Shown here: one piece after another, positions 6,477 to 13,095 of the stretch
Layout: the number at the start of each line of letters is the position of its first letter
How positions within the stretch are numbered: position 1 is the stretch's first letter
Source: Anaerolineales bacterium UBA4826
GTDB lineage: Bacteria > Chloroflexota > Anaerolineae > UBA4142
Reading direction: 5' to 3'
Length of the DNA: 16,396 bases
Assembly (NCBI GenBank): GCA_002400365.1
Contig: DHFK01000086.1
Span: forward strand, 184 to 16,579
Notes under the pieces: generated by a model
Database searches by the model: none
Seen by the model: the letters and a program-made list of their open reading frames with translations, nothing else
What the model was told of the DNA's origin: nothing
Program-made: the position numbers and the translations under genes

Positions 6477-7726
6477 GGCGCGATCGCCTCGCGTGCGGTG
6501 GGGTTTGCCGGCGCGGGTTTGCGTCCGCGCCTCAAGCCGAGCAGGTGGCGCACGCGCACGATCCGCCGCTGCCCAGCCGAACTCTTGGTTTTTTGCTTCG
6601 CGGGCTGCGCGGCAATCAACTGCTCATAGTATGCCAGGACTCGCCGCGCGATGATGCCCCAGTCGTACTGCGCGGCTTTGCGTCTGCCACACTCCCGCAT
6701 CCGCGCGCGCCGTTCGGGATCGCGCAGCAATTCGATCACCGCGCGCGCGAGCGCTTGTTCGTCGCCGGGGGGTACCAGCACACCCTCGCAGTTCTGTTCG
6801 ACCACTGTGCGAAAGCCGGCAATATCGCTGGCGACGATTGGCACGCCCGCCGCCATCGCTTCAAGCAAGACGATCCCGAAACTCTCAAAGCCGGTGTTGG
6901 GCGCGCAGAAAATCGTCGCGGTGCGGTGATAGCGCGGGAGTTCTGCGGGCGAGACATAGCCGACAAAATGCGCGCCGCGCAGTTTGTGGGCGCGCGCATA
7001 GCGCAGGAACGGCGCTTTGTCCTTGTCGCTGAACGCGCCGACGACGATCAAGCGCGCATCCGGGATGGCTTGCTTGATGTACGGGAACGCGCGCAGCAAA
7101 TGCCGAAAGCCCTTGCGTTTGTCCATACGCCCGACGAACAAGATGTTGGGGCGACCGTCATCGAATTTTTCAATCGGCTGGAGGTTTGGCGCGGCAAAGC
7201 GCGCGCAGTCAATGCCATTCGGGATGATCACGTGGTCGCCGGGGAAATAGCGCGTGATGTACTCGCGCACCGCGTCGGAAACAAAAATGCGTCCATCCAG
7301 CCGATTGAACACGCGCTGGACCAGCGGACGCATGTATTCGTAGATCGCGTTCGATTCGCGATACGCGTGAAAGGTCCCGACGTTCAGCGCGTGCGAATGT
7401 CGTAGGACGACGAGCGACAGCATCGGCACCCCCGGCTCGTGAACGTGGACGACGTCGAACTTTTCCTTTTTCAGGATTTGCTTGACGCGGCGCCATACCG
7501 CCGGCGCGATGCTGATGCGCGCGGTCGAACCGCTAAAGGGTACCGGCGCGATCGCCCCGCTCACTTTGATGACGTGATCGCCCAACACGTCCTCGTCGGT
7601 GCTCGACGCGGCGATGATGCGCGTGTCGTGACCGAGCGCGCGGAATTCTTTGTCGAGCGCGGTGATGTGTTCGTTCACCCCACCGGGGAATGGATAATCG
7701 TACGGCGAGACGAGGGCGATTTTCAT
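6473..7726 (-). CDS. GT4-family glycosyltransferase, PimA-like phosphatidylinositol mannosyltransferase
   Basis: A 417-residue GT-B retaining glycosyltransferase with unusually close resemblance to mycobacterial PimA, which adds the first mannose from GDP-mannose to phosphatidylinositol on the inner membrane face. Matching features: PGGVNEH (14-20), VPFSGSTAR (62-70), HVHEP (94-98), GTFHAYRES (117-125) with the acceptor-side His120, VGRMDKRKG with Arg200 and Lys205 for the nucleotide-sugar phosphates, and CAPNTGFESFGIVLLEAMAAG with the E281-x7-E289 motif. The CAPNTG-ESFGIVL-EAMAAG run is shared with PimA. A basic tail (about 373-417) rich in Lys and Arg is extra and may bind membrane; this is inferred. 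The ATG has GGAGA 4 bases upstream. Mannose and PI specificity are inferred from similarity and the neighbouring lipid genes. Confidence 0.87.
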   Translation of the reverse strand: MKIALVSPYDYPFPGGVNEHITALDKEFRALGHDTRIIAASSTDEDVLGDHVIKVSGAIAPVPFSGSTARISIAPAVWRRVKQILKKEKFDVVHVHEPGVPMLSLVVLRHSHALNVGTFHAYRESNAIYEYMRPLVQRVFNRLDGRIFVSDAVREYITRYFPGDHVIIPNGIDCARFAAPNLQPIEKFDDGRPNILFVGRMDKRKGFRHLLRAFPYIKQAIPDARLIVVGAFSDKDKAPFLRYARAHKLRGAHFVGYVSPAELPRYHRTATIFCAPNTGFESFGIVLLEAMAAGVPIVASDIAGFRTVVEQNCEGVLVPPGDEQALARAVIELLRDPERRARMRECGRRKAAQYDWGIIARRVLAYYEQLIAAQPAKQKTKSSAGQRRIVRVRHLLGLRRGRKPAPANPTAREAIAP

Positions 7727-7761
7727 ATTATCTCCGGCTCCGATTTTGCGGGGTAGTAGCC

Positions 7762-7826
7762 CAGCCGTCCTGAGCCTGTCGAAGGATTGGCATCGGGCAT
7801 CTTTCGGCTATTGCTCAGGACGGCTG
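7762..7826. repeat. Long hairpin element containing a CCTGAGCCTGTCGAAGG motif
   Basis: Arms 7762-7775 and 7813-7826 are a perfect 14-bp inverted repeat. Inside it a second imperfect pair (CGAAGGAT with ATCTTTCG) extends the structure, so about 65 bases could fold into one long hairpin. It lies between the thioesterase stop and the PimA-like start, where it could end upstream transcription. The internal CCTGAGC...CGAAGG motif has a relative at 16342-16360. Confidence 0.75.
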
Positions 7827-7840
7827 CCCTCCCACCCACT

Positions 7841-8326
7841 TTAAGAGCGCGTCACACCTGGCTGCGCCAGATGCTCCGGCATCTGCACCGCGACGACTTG
7901 CCCGCGCGCGCAAACTTCTCCGTTGGCAGACAAGGTCGCCGCGACGACGACCTTGCGCCCTTTGATTTCTTTCACGGTCGCGCGCACCTCCAGCGGTACG
8001 CCGATCGGCGTTGGGCGCACATAGTCAACCTGCAGCGACGCCGTGACAAAGCGCAAGGGCGGCTCGGTGTCCATCGCGCGTCCCGCCGCGCGATAGGCGG
8101 CTGCCGCGGCGGTGCCGGTGCCGTGGCAGTCCATCAGCGACGCGATCAGTCCGCCGTAAACGTAACCCGGGATCGCCGTGTGATAGGGCTTGGGCTCGAA
8201 GCGGCAAACGGATTCGTCGCCGTCCCAGTAACTCTTGATCCGCAAGCCGTGCTCGTTCAATCTGCCGCAGCCGTAGCAGTAACTCAGATGATCTGGGTAA
8301 TAATCCTGAAACGCTTTTTGTGCCAT
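7841..8326 (-). CDS. PaaI-type hot-dog thioesterase
   Basis: A 161-residue hot-dog protein. The N-terminus has a YCYGCGRLNEHGL block (16-28), typical of the CxGCG subgroup of PaaI/THEM4-like thioesterases. It is followed by GYVYGGLIASLMDCHGTG (54-71), where Asp66 is the probable catalytic acid on the central helix, and by the strand LQVDYVRPTPIGVPLEV. Such enzymes hydrolyse acyl-CoA thioesters; the acyl group is not predictable. The start chosen is ATG 8326, with AAAGG upstream. An upstream GTG at 8362 overlaps the PHP gene stop (GTGA), but it has no SD and would add 12 residues encoded by a 7-base repeat. Placement after the PHP gene suggests co-transcription. A role in acyl supply to the nearby acyltransferases is a guess. 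Confidence 0.8.
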   Translation of the reverse strand: MAQKAFQDYYPDHLSYCYGCGRLNEHGLRIKSYWDGDESVCRFEPKPYHTAIPGYVYGGLIASLMDCHGTGTAAAAAYRAAGRAMDTEPPLRFVTASLQVDYVRPTPIGVPLEVRATVKEIKGRKVVVAATLSANGEVCARGQVVAVQMPEHLAQPGVTRS

Positions 8327-8346
8327 TTCAATCGCCTTTACGGAAT

Positions 8347-8367
8347 ACGCATCACGTTTCACGGTTT
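8347..8367. repeat. Short heptad array (ACGCATC/ACGTTTC/ACGGTTT) at PHP-thioesterase junction
   Basis: Three 7-base units span the end of the PHP gene and the spacer before the thioesterase ATG. On the - strand they resemble the GCGTGAT heptads at 16363-16396. The array encodes the last residues of the PHP protein. Confidence 0.5.
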
Positions 8368-9117
8368 GTGTGTTCCGTTTCTGCTGGCCCAGCCGATCGT
8401 ACGTCGAATGTGTTTGGCGGGCAACTTGACGAGACTCTGATACATCTGCGCCGGTCCGATGCGCGCGAGATACCGCATTTCTTCGCGCGTCCAGTAATGC
8501 CCGGCGACCGCCGTCGTTTTGTCGCGCAGCGCGCGGCGGAGGTCGGCGGGCGTCTTGCCGGGGAAAACGGTCGCGGCGCTCCCGATCGTCGGCAACACGT
8601 GCGAATCGCTGCCGCCGGTTTCGGCGAGTTGCAGGACGCGCGCGTTCAACTCGCGCACCTGTTTTTCCACCACGCGTCCTGCCAGCGACGGATTCAGCGT
8701 TTCAAAGCCGTCGAAGTAGATCAAGTCATCCGGCGTTTGGTGAATCCGCAGCAAACCGTTGCGACCGATGGAACGGATCATCCAACTCATCGGATGCGGC
8801 GCGATGACGATGCCGCCTTGCGCGTGGACGTGCGCGATCGTTTTGTCGAGGCGCTGGAGCGAGCGCACCGGCTTGTCAATGCCGAGTACGAGGAGGTGCC
8901 CTTCCAGCGTCGTCACTTCCATGCCGGTCAAAACCTGGAAGCGATAGTTGCGCCGCGCGGCAAGATTGCGCGCTTCGTCCGCGCCGTCGAACATGTCGTG
9001 GTCGGTGATCGCGATCAAGTCCAGGTCGGTCTTGTGTTCGGCAAAATCCAGCACCTGTTCGACGGTTGCCATCCCGTCGCTGTGTGTGGTGTGGATGTGA
9101 ATGTCGGCTTGTCCCAT
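8359..9117 (-). CDS. PHP-domain metal-dependent phosphoesterase
   Basis: A 252-residue stand-alone PHP protein with the metal-ligand set in order: DIHIHTTHSDG (5-15; H7, H9, D14), AITDHD (36-41), GMEVT (65-69; E67), EGHLL (H74), APHP (H108), FETLNP (E139) and GGSDSH (169-173). The PHP superfamily hydrolyses phosphoester bonds with a di- or trinuclear metal site. Related single-domain forms act on nucleoside bisphosphates (TrpH/RNase AM-like) or short oligonucleotides. A role in dephosphorylating phosphatidylinositol phosphate is conceivable from context, but nothing in the sequence shows it. The ATG at 9117 has only a weak SD. A heptad-based inverted repeat lies just upstream, between it and the acyltransferase gene. 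Confidence 0.85.
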   Translation of the reverse strand: MGQADIHIHTTHSDGMATVEQVLDFAEHKTDLDLIAITDHDMFDGADEARNLAARRNYRFQVLTGMEVTTLEGHLLVLGIDKPVRSLQRLDKTIAHVHAQGGIVIAPHPMSWMIRSIGRNGLLRIHQTPDDLIYFDGFETLNPSLAGRVVEKQVRELNARVLQLAETGGSDSHVLPTIGSAATVFPGKTPADLRRALRDKTTAVAGHYWTREEMRYLARIGPAQMYQSLVKLPAKHIRRTIGWASRNGTHKP

Positions 9118-9127
9118 ATTGCTAACC

Positions 9128-9204
9128 GCTTATGGCGTATAGCATATAGCCGTTGAATTCAAGGGCTATGTGCCATACGCTATATGCTCTCCGCTATTTG
9201 CCAA
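9128..9204. repeat. Heptad array forming an imperfect inverted repeat
   Basis: Seven-base units fill the spacer between an acyltransferase and the PHP gene. Units at 9128-9155 read like CGCTTAT, GGCGTAT, AGCATAT. Units at 9163-9204 follow roughly NNNGCYA (AGGGCTA, TGTGCCA, TACGCTA, TCCGCTA, TTTGCCA). The halves are near reverse complements: 9135-9151 pairs with 9164-9180 with 2 mismatches in 17. The right half extends into the acyltransferase gene and encodes its final residues. Confidence 0.75.
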
Positions 9205-10076
9205 ATTCTGTGAAACATCACCCACTGTTCCGGGTGCTGTCCGATCCATTTCTCCAGCACGCGCGCGACCTGCTCGACGCCGGCGCGCACGTCCGCTTGG
9301 AAATCGCCGGTGTGTTGCAGTTCGATTGCCGGCTCGGCGTACGCCGCGAACGTGTTGTCCGCCAAGCGCATCGAAAACGCGGGCAAGAGCGCCGCGCCGG
9401 TGCGCCGCGCGAGTTGCACGTGACCATCCGGCAGGCGCGCGGGCGCATCGAAAAAATTGACGGCGATGCCGCTGTGGGTCACGTCGAGATCCGCTGCGAG
9501 TCCGATGATTTCGTTTTTCTTGAGCGCGCGCACGAGCGCCAGCAGCGGGCCGTCCACCGGGATGATCGTCAATCCTTTTGCCGCGCGCGTCGCGACGATG
9601 CGTTGGTACAGAATCTCCGGCTTGACGTGCTCCGCCGGCGTCGTCACCTTGTAGCCGCGAATCGCAAAGGTCTGCCCGACGATGTCGAGGTTGCCAAAAT
9701 GCGCGGTGATGAAGACGACGCCCTTGCCGCGCTGGAGCGCGTGCTCCAGATTTTCAAATCCGTTGACCTGGACGAGTTTCGCGATATCGTCTTTGGAGAG
9801 CCGCGGCGAGCGAAAGAAATCGTAATAGTTCTTGAGATGATTTCGCAAGATGTTGCGCGCCGCGCGGTCAATCTCGTGCGGCGCGGTGTCGCGCATCACG
9901 TGGCGCAGATTGTCGCGCAGCGGCTCGCGCGCGTCCGCACACCAATCGAAAAAGCGCGCGCCGATCCAGCCAAAGAGCGGATAGCCGAGCCGCGGCGGGA
10001 TGAGTGGAATGATCGCGCCCAGCACGCGATACATCCAGTAACCCGCTAGGGTTTGATTGAAGATGCGCTTAAGCAT
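9180..10076 (-). CDS. LpxL/HtrB-PatA family acyltransferase (paralogue 1)
   Basis: A 298-residue protein of the bacterial lipid A/PIM acyltransferase family (PF03279 type). The N-terminus holds one hydrophobic segment (about 10-28). The catalytic HX4D motif is intact as AHFGNLD (H126, D131), the VNFFDAPARLPDGHVQLA block follows (206-223), and the protein ends with the family-typical HPEQWVMFHRIW. In Gram-negatives the family acylates lipid A. In actinobacteria the homologue PatA acylates the mannose of phosphatidylinositol mannosides. The flanking ino1- and pimA-like genes favour the PatA-like role here, by inference. The start is ATG 10076, which lacks a clear SD. The last residues (QIAESI) come from a heptad repeat. 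It is the third of three tandem paralogues in transcription order. Confidence 0.87.
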   Translation of the reverse strand: MLKRIFNQTLAGYWMYRVLGAIIPLIPPRLGYPLFGWIGARFFDWCADAREPLRDNLRHVMRDTAPHEIDRAARNILRNHLKNYYDFFRSPRLSKDDIAKLVQVNGFENLEHALQRGKGVVFITAHFGNLDIVGQTFAIRGYKVTTPAEHVKPEILYQRIVATRAAKGLTIIPVDGPLLALVRALKKNEIIGLAADLDVTHSGIAVNFFDAPARLPDGHVQLARRTGAALLPAFSMRLADNTFAAYAEPAIELQHTGDFQADVRAGVEQVARVLEKWIGQHPEQWVMFHRIWQIAESI

Positions 10077-10152
10077 GGTGGTTGGGTAGTTTGGTTGTTA
10101 GGTGGTTGGGGGCTGGCTCGAACCACCCAACCACCCAACTACCCAACTACCA
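10077..10152. repeat. Inverted octanucleotide array (GGTNGTTN / AACNACCC)
   Basis: The left half (10077-10108) consists of 8-base units such as GGTGGTTG and GGTAGTTT. The right half (10121-10152) is four units, AACCACCC twice then AACTACCC and AACTACCA, so the halves are near reverse complements around a short centre. The array fills the spacer between two acyltransferase genes and includes the TAG stop (10147-10149) of the upstream one. A transcript could form a long G-rich/C-rich hairpin. Confidence 0.8.
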
Positions 10153-11007
10153 AATCCTCTGAAACATCAGCCACTGGTCGGGATACTGGCGAATGTACTT
10201 TTCCATGATCGCCGCTATTTTCTGAACGCCCGCGCGGATGTCCTGCGGCGGATTGCCATTGTTCGCGAACTCCAACGGTGGCTCGATGAACACTTGACAG
10301 CGGTTGTCCGGCTGACGCACCGAAAAGCCGATGATGACCGGGCTGCCATATTTCAGCGAAAGTTGAACCGCGCCATCGGGCATTTGAGCCGGCTTGCCAA
10401 AAAAGTTGACTGAGGGTCCGGTCTGCGTCATGTCGCGATCGTACGCCAACCCGGCGATTTGCCCGGCGCGCAGCGCTTTGATCAGCGCGCGCGGCGCGAC
10501 GTCGAGTGAGACCATTTCGATGTTCTCGCTGTTGCGGAGTTTGAGAATGTACTGGAATAGTTTCTCCGGCTTGAGCCGTTCGTTAGGTACCACGACGTGG
10601 GCATCGAGGTAGAGCGAGGCGAGATGGATGATGATGTCCCACGCGCCAAAGTGCGCGGAGCCAGCGATGAGACCCTTGCCCCGCTTCATGGCGTCGTCCA
10701 GGTGTTCGAATCCGTGCACCCCCGCCAGTTGCGCGTTGAGTTTCGCTTTGGTCAAGCCATGCGCCCGGAAATGGTCGAAATAGTTTTTCAGCAGATTTTG
10801 GAACGCGCGCCGCGCCACCGCGTTCATCTGCGCGGGCGTCGCGTCGTCGCCCAGCACACGGCGCAGATTGTACAAGTACGTGGTTTGCCGCTTTGCCGTC
10901 AAGAGAAAGACCAGGTCGCCGATTCGCGCAAAGAGCCAATAGCCAAAGCGACTCGGCAGCCATGGGCAGACCAGCCCGGCGAAGCGAAAGAGATAGTATT
11001 TCAGCAT
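10147..11007 (-). CDS. LpxL/HtrB-PatA family acyltransferase (paralogue 2)
   Basis: A 286-residue paralogue of its neighbours. It has a hydrophobic N-terminal segment (1-38), an HX4D motif as AHFGAWD (H119, D124), a VNFFGKPAQMPDGAVQLS block, and a terminal YPDQWLMFQRIW. It is expected to transfer an acyl chain to a glycolipid head group at the membrane, as LpxL and PatA do. The actual acceptor is inferred only from the inositol-lipid context. The start is ATG 11007, which overlaps the stop of the preceding acyltransferase by one base (TGATG), indicating translational coupling. The open frame extends 25 codons further upstream, but that stretch lies inside the neighbour and has no family similarity. 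An octad inverted repeat begins at its stop codon. Confidence 0.87.
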   Translation of the reverse strand: MLKYYLFRFAGLVCPWLPSRFGYWLFARIGDLVFLLTAKRQTTYLYNLRRVLGDDATPAQMNAVARRAFQNLLKNYFDHFRAHGLTKAKLNAQLAGVHGFEHLDDAMKRGKGLIAGSAHFGAWDIIIHLASLYLDAHVVVPNERLKPEKLFQYILKLRNSENIEMVSLDVAPRALIKALRAGQIAGLAYDRDMTQTGPSVNFFGKPAQMPDGAVQLSLKYGSPVIIGFSVRQPDNRCQVFIEPPLEFANNGNPPQDIRAGVQKIAAIMEKYIRQYPDQWLMFQRIW

Positions 11008-11924
11008 CAATACACCAGCCGCGAATTGCGAACCTTTAGTTTTGAATTGCCGTCCTTCCACATCGGCCGGAAGATGTACCACTGCTCAGGATAGAGCCGG
11101 ATGAAACTTTCCATGCGGCGGGCGATTTCCTGCATCGTCATTTGCATGTCACGGCGGCGGTCGTGGCTGCGCTGGATGACTATGGGGGGAGTCACGCGGG
11201 CGTCAATGTGACCGTCCGACGCCACGTGCGCGTGTCCGACGATGATCGGCGCGCCGGTAAGCAACGCCAATTGCGCGGGACCTGCTGGGAAATTGGTCTC
11301 TGCGCCGAAAAAAATCACCGGCACCGTCGCAATGTCGAAGTGATGCGTCACGCCAAAGTCCAGCAGGAACGCCGTCATCTCGTTGCGTTTGAGCGCCTCG
11401 ATGATCTTGCGCGGCGCGCGGTCGTACGGAAAGAGATGAATGTTGTGCGCGCCACGGATCCTGGTCAAAAAGTCCATCAACTGCTGCGGGCGCAGCGTCT
11501 CGGAAACCAGGGTAAAGGGTGTGTAGCGTCTCGCCAACACCGCGCTGGGCATGTCCATGTTGCCGAAATGCGCGCTGACCACGATCGCGCCTTTGCCCAG
11601 CGCGAGCGCATCCTGAAAATACTCCCCGTGGTGAATCGTGATGCGGCTTTCCAGTTCAGCCATGGACGTGCTGGGATAGAGCATTACATCCCGCAAGTGG
11701 CACGCGAAATTTTGGAAAGACAGCCGCGCCACGCGGCGGACTTCGGGGTCATCCGAGGGCTTGCCCAGGACGTGCGCAAAATTCTCGTTGGCGATGCGGC
11801 GGCGCAACGGCATCACGTAATAGCTGATGTTGCCTAGCGTTCTTGCCGCCGCGAAACTCAGTCGGCGTGGCGCCACGCCCGTCAAGAACATGCCCAAGCG
11901 CCACGCCCAATAGAGCGCAATCAC
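11007..11924 (-). CDS. LpxL/HtrB-PatA family acyltransferase (paralogue 3)
   Basis: A 305-residue family member with a hydrophobic N-terminus, an HX4D motif as AHFGNMD (H119, D124), VPVIFFGAETNFPAGPAQLALLTGAP, and YPEQWYIFRPMW near the end. The start chosen is GTG 11924, which overlaps the stop of the inositol-phosphate synthase (GTGA). GAGGAG lies about 11 bases upstream, so it is probably translated by coupling to ino1. ATG 11891 is an alternative that would trim 11 residues. The open frame extends to 12191, but that part is antisense-like sequence within ino1. The C-terminal tail after FRPMWKDG is encoded by 7-base repeats (11021-11055) and is unlikely to matter for activity. Direct coupling to ino1 is the best evidence linking these acyltransferases to inositol lipids. 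Confidence 0.86.
   Translation of the reverse strand: MIALYWAWRLGMFLTGVAPRRLSFAAARTLGNISYYVMPLRRRIANENFAHVLGKPSDDPEVRRVARLSFQNFACHLRDVMLYPSTSMAELESRITIHHGEYFQDALALGKGAIVVSAHFGNMDMPSAVLARRYTPFTLVSETLRPQQLMDFLTRIRGAHNIHLFPYDRAPRKIIEALKRNEMTAFLLDFGVTHHFDIATVPVIFFGAETNFPAGPAQLALLTGAPIIVGHAHVASDGHIDARVTPPIVIQRSHDRRRDMQMTMQEIARRMESFIRLYPEQWYIFRPMWKDGNSKLKVRNSRLVY
11021..11055. repeat. Degenerate heptad array inside the 3' end of acyltransferase paralogue 3
   Basis: Five 7-base units (GCGAATT, GCGAACC, TTTAGTT, TTGAATT, GCCGTCC) run in phase and encode the last 12 or so residues of the acyltransferase, after the conserved FRPMW end. Some units resemble the coaX 5' heptads (GCAATTC type). Confidence 0.6.
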
Positions 11925-13003
11925 TTGCGAATAAACTCCTCGACCATCTCGCGCGCCTGATCGTCCGGAAATTGCTTGGGCGGCGATTTCATAAAGTACG
12001 AACTCGGCGCGACCAACGCGCCTTTCATGCCGCGATCCAGCGCGATCTTGGCGCAGCGCACCGCGTCGATCACGACGCCCGCGCTGTTGGGCGAATCCCA
12101 CACCTCTAGTTTTAGTTCGAGGTTGAGCGGCACATCGCCAAAGGTCGTGCCTTCCATGCGGATGTAGCACCACTTGCGATCCGTCAGCCACGGGACGTAA
12201 TCGCTCGGACCGACGTGAACGTTCTCCGGGTCGAGCGGGTAGTCGAGCATCGAGGTCACCGCGTTCGTCTTGGAAATCTTTTTCGACTCCAGGCGCTCGC
12301 GCTCGAGCATGTTCATGAAATCGGTATTGCCGCCAAAATTGAGTTGATAGGTGCGGTCCACGCGCACGCCGCGATCGGCGAACAGGCGCGTCAGCACGCG
12401 GTGCGTGATCGTCGCGCCGACTTGGGACTTGATGTCGTCGCCGATGATCGGCAAGCCGCGTTCCTCAAATCGTTTCTGCCAATACTTTTCGCGCGCGATG
12501 AAAACCGGGATGCAGTTGACGAACGCGCAGCCCGCCTCCAGAACCTGCTCGACGTACCACTTGGTCGCCTCTTCCGATCCGACCGGCAGGTACGAGACGA
12601 CGACGTCGGCTTTGGCCGCCTTCAAGATTCCGACGACGTCGTCGGTCGGTCCGGGCGCTTTTTCGATGATCTTGGAAAGGTACTTGCCCAGTCCATCGTG
12701 CGTCATGCCGCGATGCACCGGCACGCCGAGTTTCGGCACGTCGGCGAATTTGTAGGTGTTGTTGGGTTTGGTGTAGATGGCTTGCGCCAGGTCTTTGCCG
12801 ACCTTGTGCTTGTCAATGTCGAACGCCGCGACGAATTCGATGTCGCCCACGTGATACCCGCCCAGAACGGTGTGCATCAAACCGGGCACTGAAGCGTCAA
12901 CTCTGGCGTCCTGGTAATAGTGAACGCCTTGCACAAAACTACTGGCGCAGTTTCCCACGCCAATGATCGCGACACGAACTTTGCGATTGCGAACCTTTGG
13001 CAC
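11921..13003 (-). CDS. ino1: Inositol-3-phosphate synthase (myo-inositol-1-phosphate synthase)
   Basis: A 360-residue enzyme matching the short actinobacterial-type MIPS. It converts glucose 6-phosphate to 1D-myo-inositol 3-phosphate with NAD+ as a recycled cofactor, the committed step for inositol lipids. Visible features: VAIIGVGNCASS (11-22, NAD-binding loop), AAFDIDKHKVGKDL, VVSYLPVGSEEATK, FVNCIPVFIA, GDDIKSQVGATITHR, FGGNTDFMNM, SKKISKTNAVTS, and KLEVWDSPNSAGVVIDAVR near the end. These are the family's catalytic-domain blocks. The GTG start (13003) has GGAGG 5 bases upstream. It is first in the minus-strand lipid cluster, and the next gene starts inside its stop codon. Without a downstream inositol monophosphatase in view, the product may be used directly as the phosphatidyl acceptor. 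Confidence 0.95.
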   Translation of the reverse strand: MPKVRNRKVRVAIIGVGNCASSFVQGVHYYQDARVDASVPGLMHTVLGGYHVGDIEFVAAFDIDKHKVGKDLAQAIYTKPNNTYKFADVPKLGVPVHRGMTHDGLGKYLSKIIEKAPGPTDDVVGILKAAKADVVVSYLPVGSEEATKWYVEQVLEAGCAFVNCIPVFIAREKYWQKRFEERGLPIIGDDIKSQVGATITHRVLTRLFADRGVRVDRTYQLNFGGNTDFMNMLERERLESKKISKTNAVTSMLDYPLDPENVHVGPSDYVPWLTDRKWCYIRMEGTTFGDVPLNLELKLEVWDSPNSAGVVIDAVRCAKIALDRGMKGALVAPSSYFMKSPPKQFPDDQAREMVEEFIRK

Positions 13004-13008
13004 AAAAA

Positions 13009-13013
13009 CCTCC
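13009..13013 (-). promoter_or_regulatory. Shine-Dalgarno GGAGG deciding the ino1 GTG start
   Basis: GGAGG on the minus strand lies 5 bases before the GTG at 13003, the only start in reach of the conserved NAD-binding region. Confidence 0.75.
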
Positions 13014-13028
13014 GACTAGTATTTGGGG

Positions 13029-13058
13029 ATTGTAGTTTTCAGATTACAGAGTTGTCGT
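13029..13058 (-). promoter_or_regulatory. Possible ino1 promoter (ACGACA-N18-TACAAT)
   Basis: On the minus strand a -10-like TACAAT (13034-13029) is preceded at 18 bases by ACGACA (13058-13053). It would start transcription near 13022, just ahead of the ino1 SD. The match is partial. Confidence 0.4.
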
Positions 13059-13060
13059 TC

Positions 13061-13095
13061 TTCAATCTGCAATCTAAAATCGAAAATCTGCAATT
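13061..13095 (-). repeat. Heptad array (GATTGCA-type) directly after arsR
   Basis: Five 7-base units read on the minus strand as AATTGCA, GATTTTC, GATTTTA, GATTGCA, GATTGAA, starting at the last base of the arsR stop region. The units match the array after the P1 peptidase stop at 2919-2946, in the same orientation relative to the gene. Confidence 0.78.

Noticed and set aside
8327..8362. GTG at 8362 as the thioesterase start
   Set aside because: It has no SD and the added residues come from a 7-base repeat. ATG 8326 with AAAGG fits the family start better, though the GTGA overlap keeps some doubt.
11925..12191. N-terminal extension of acyltransferase paralogue 3
   Set aside because: It overlaps ino1 in another frame. 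The GTG at 11924 is coupled to the ino1 stop and the family N-terminus begins there.
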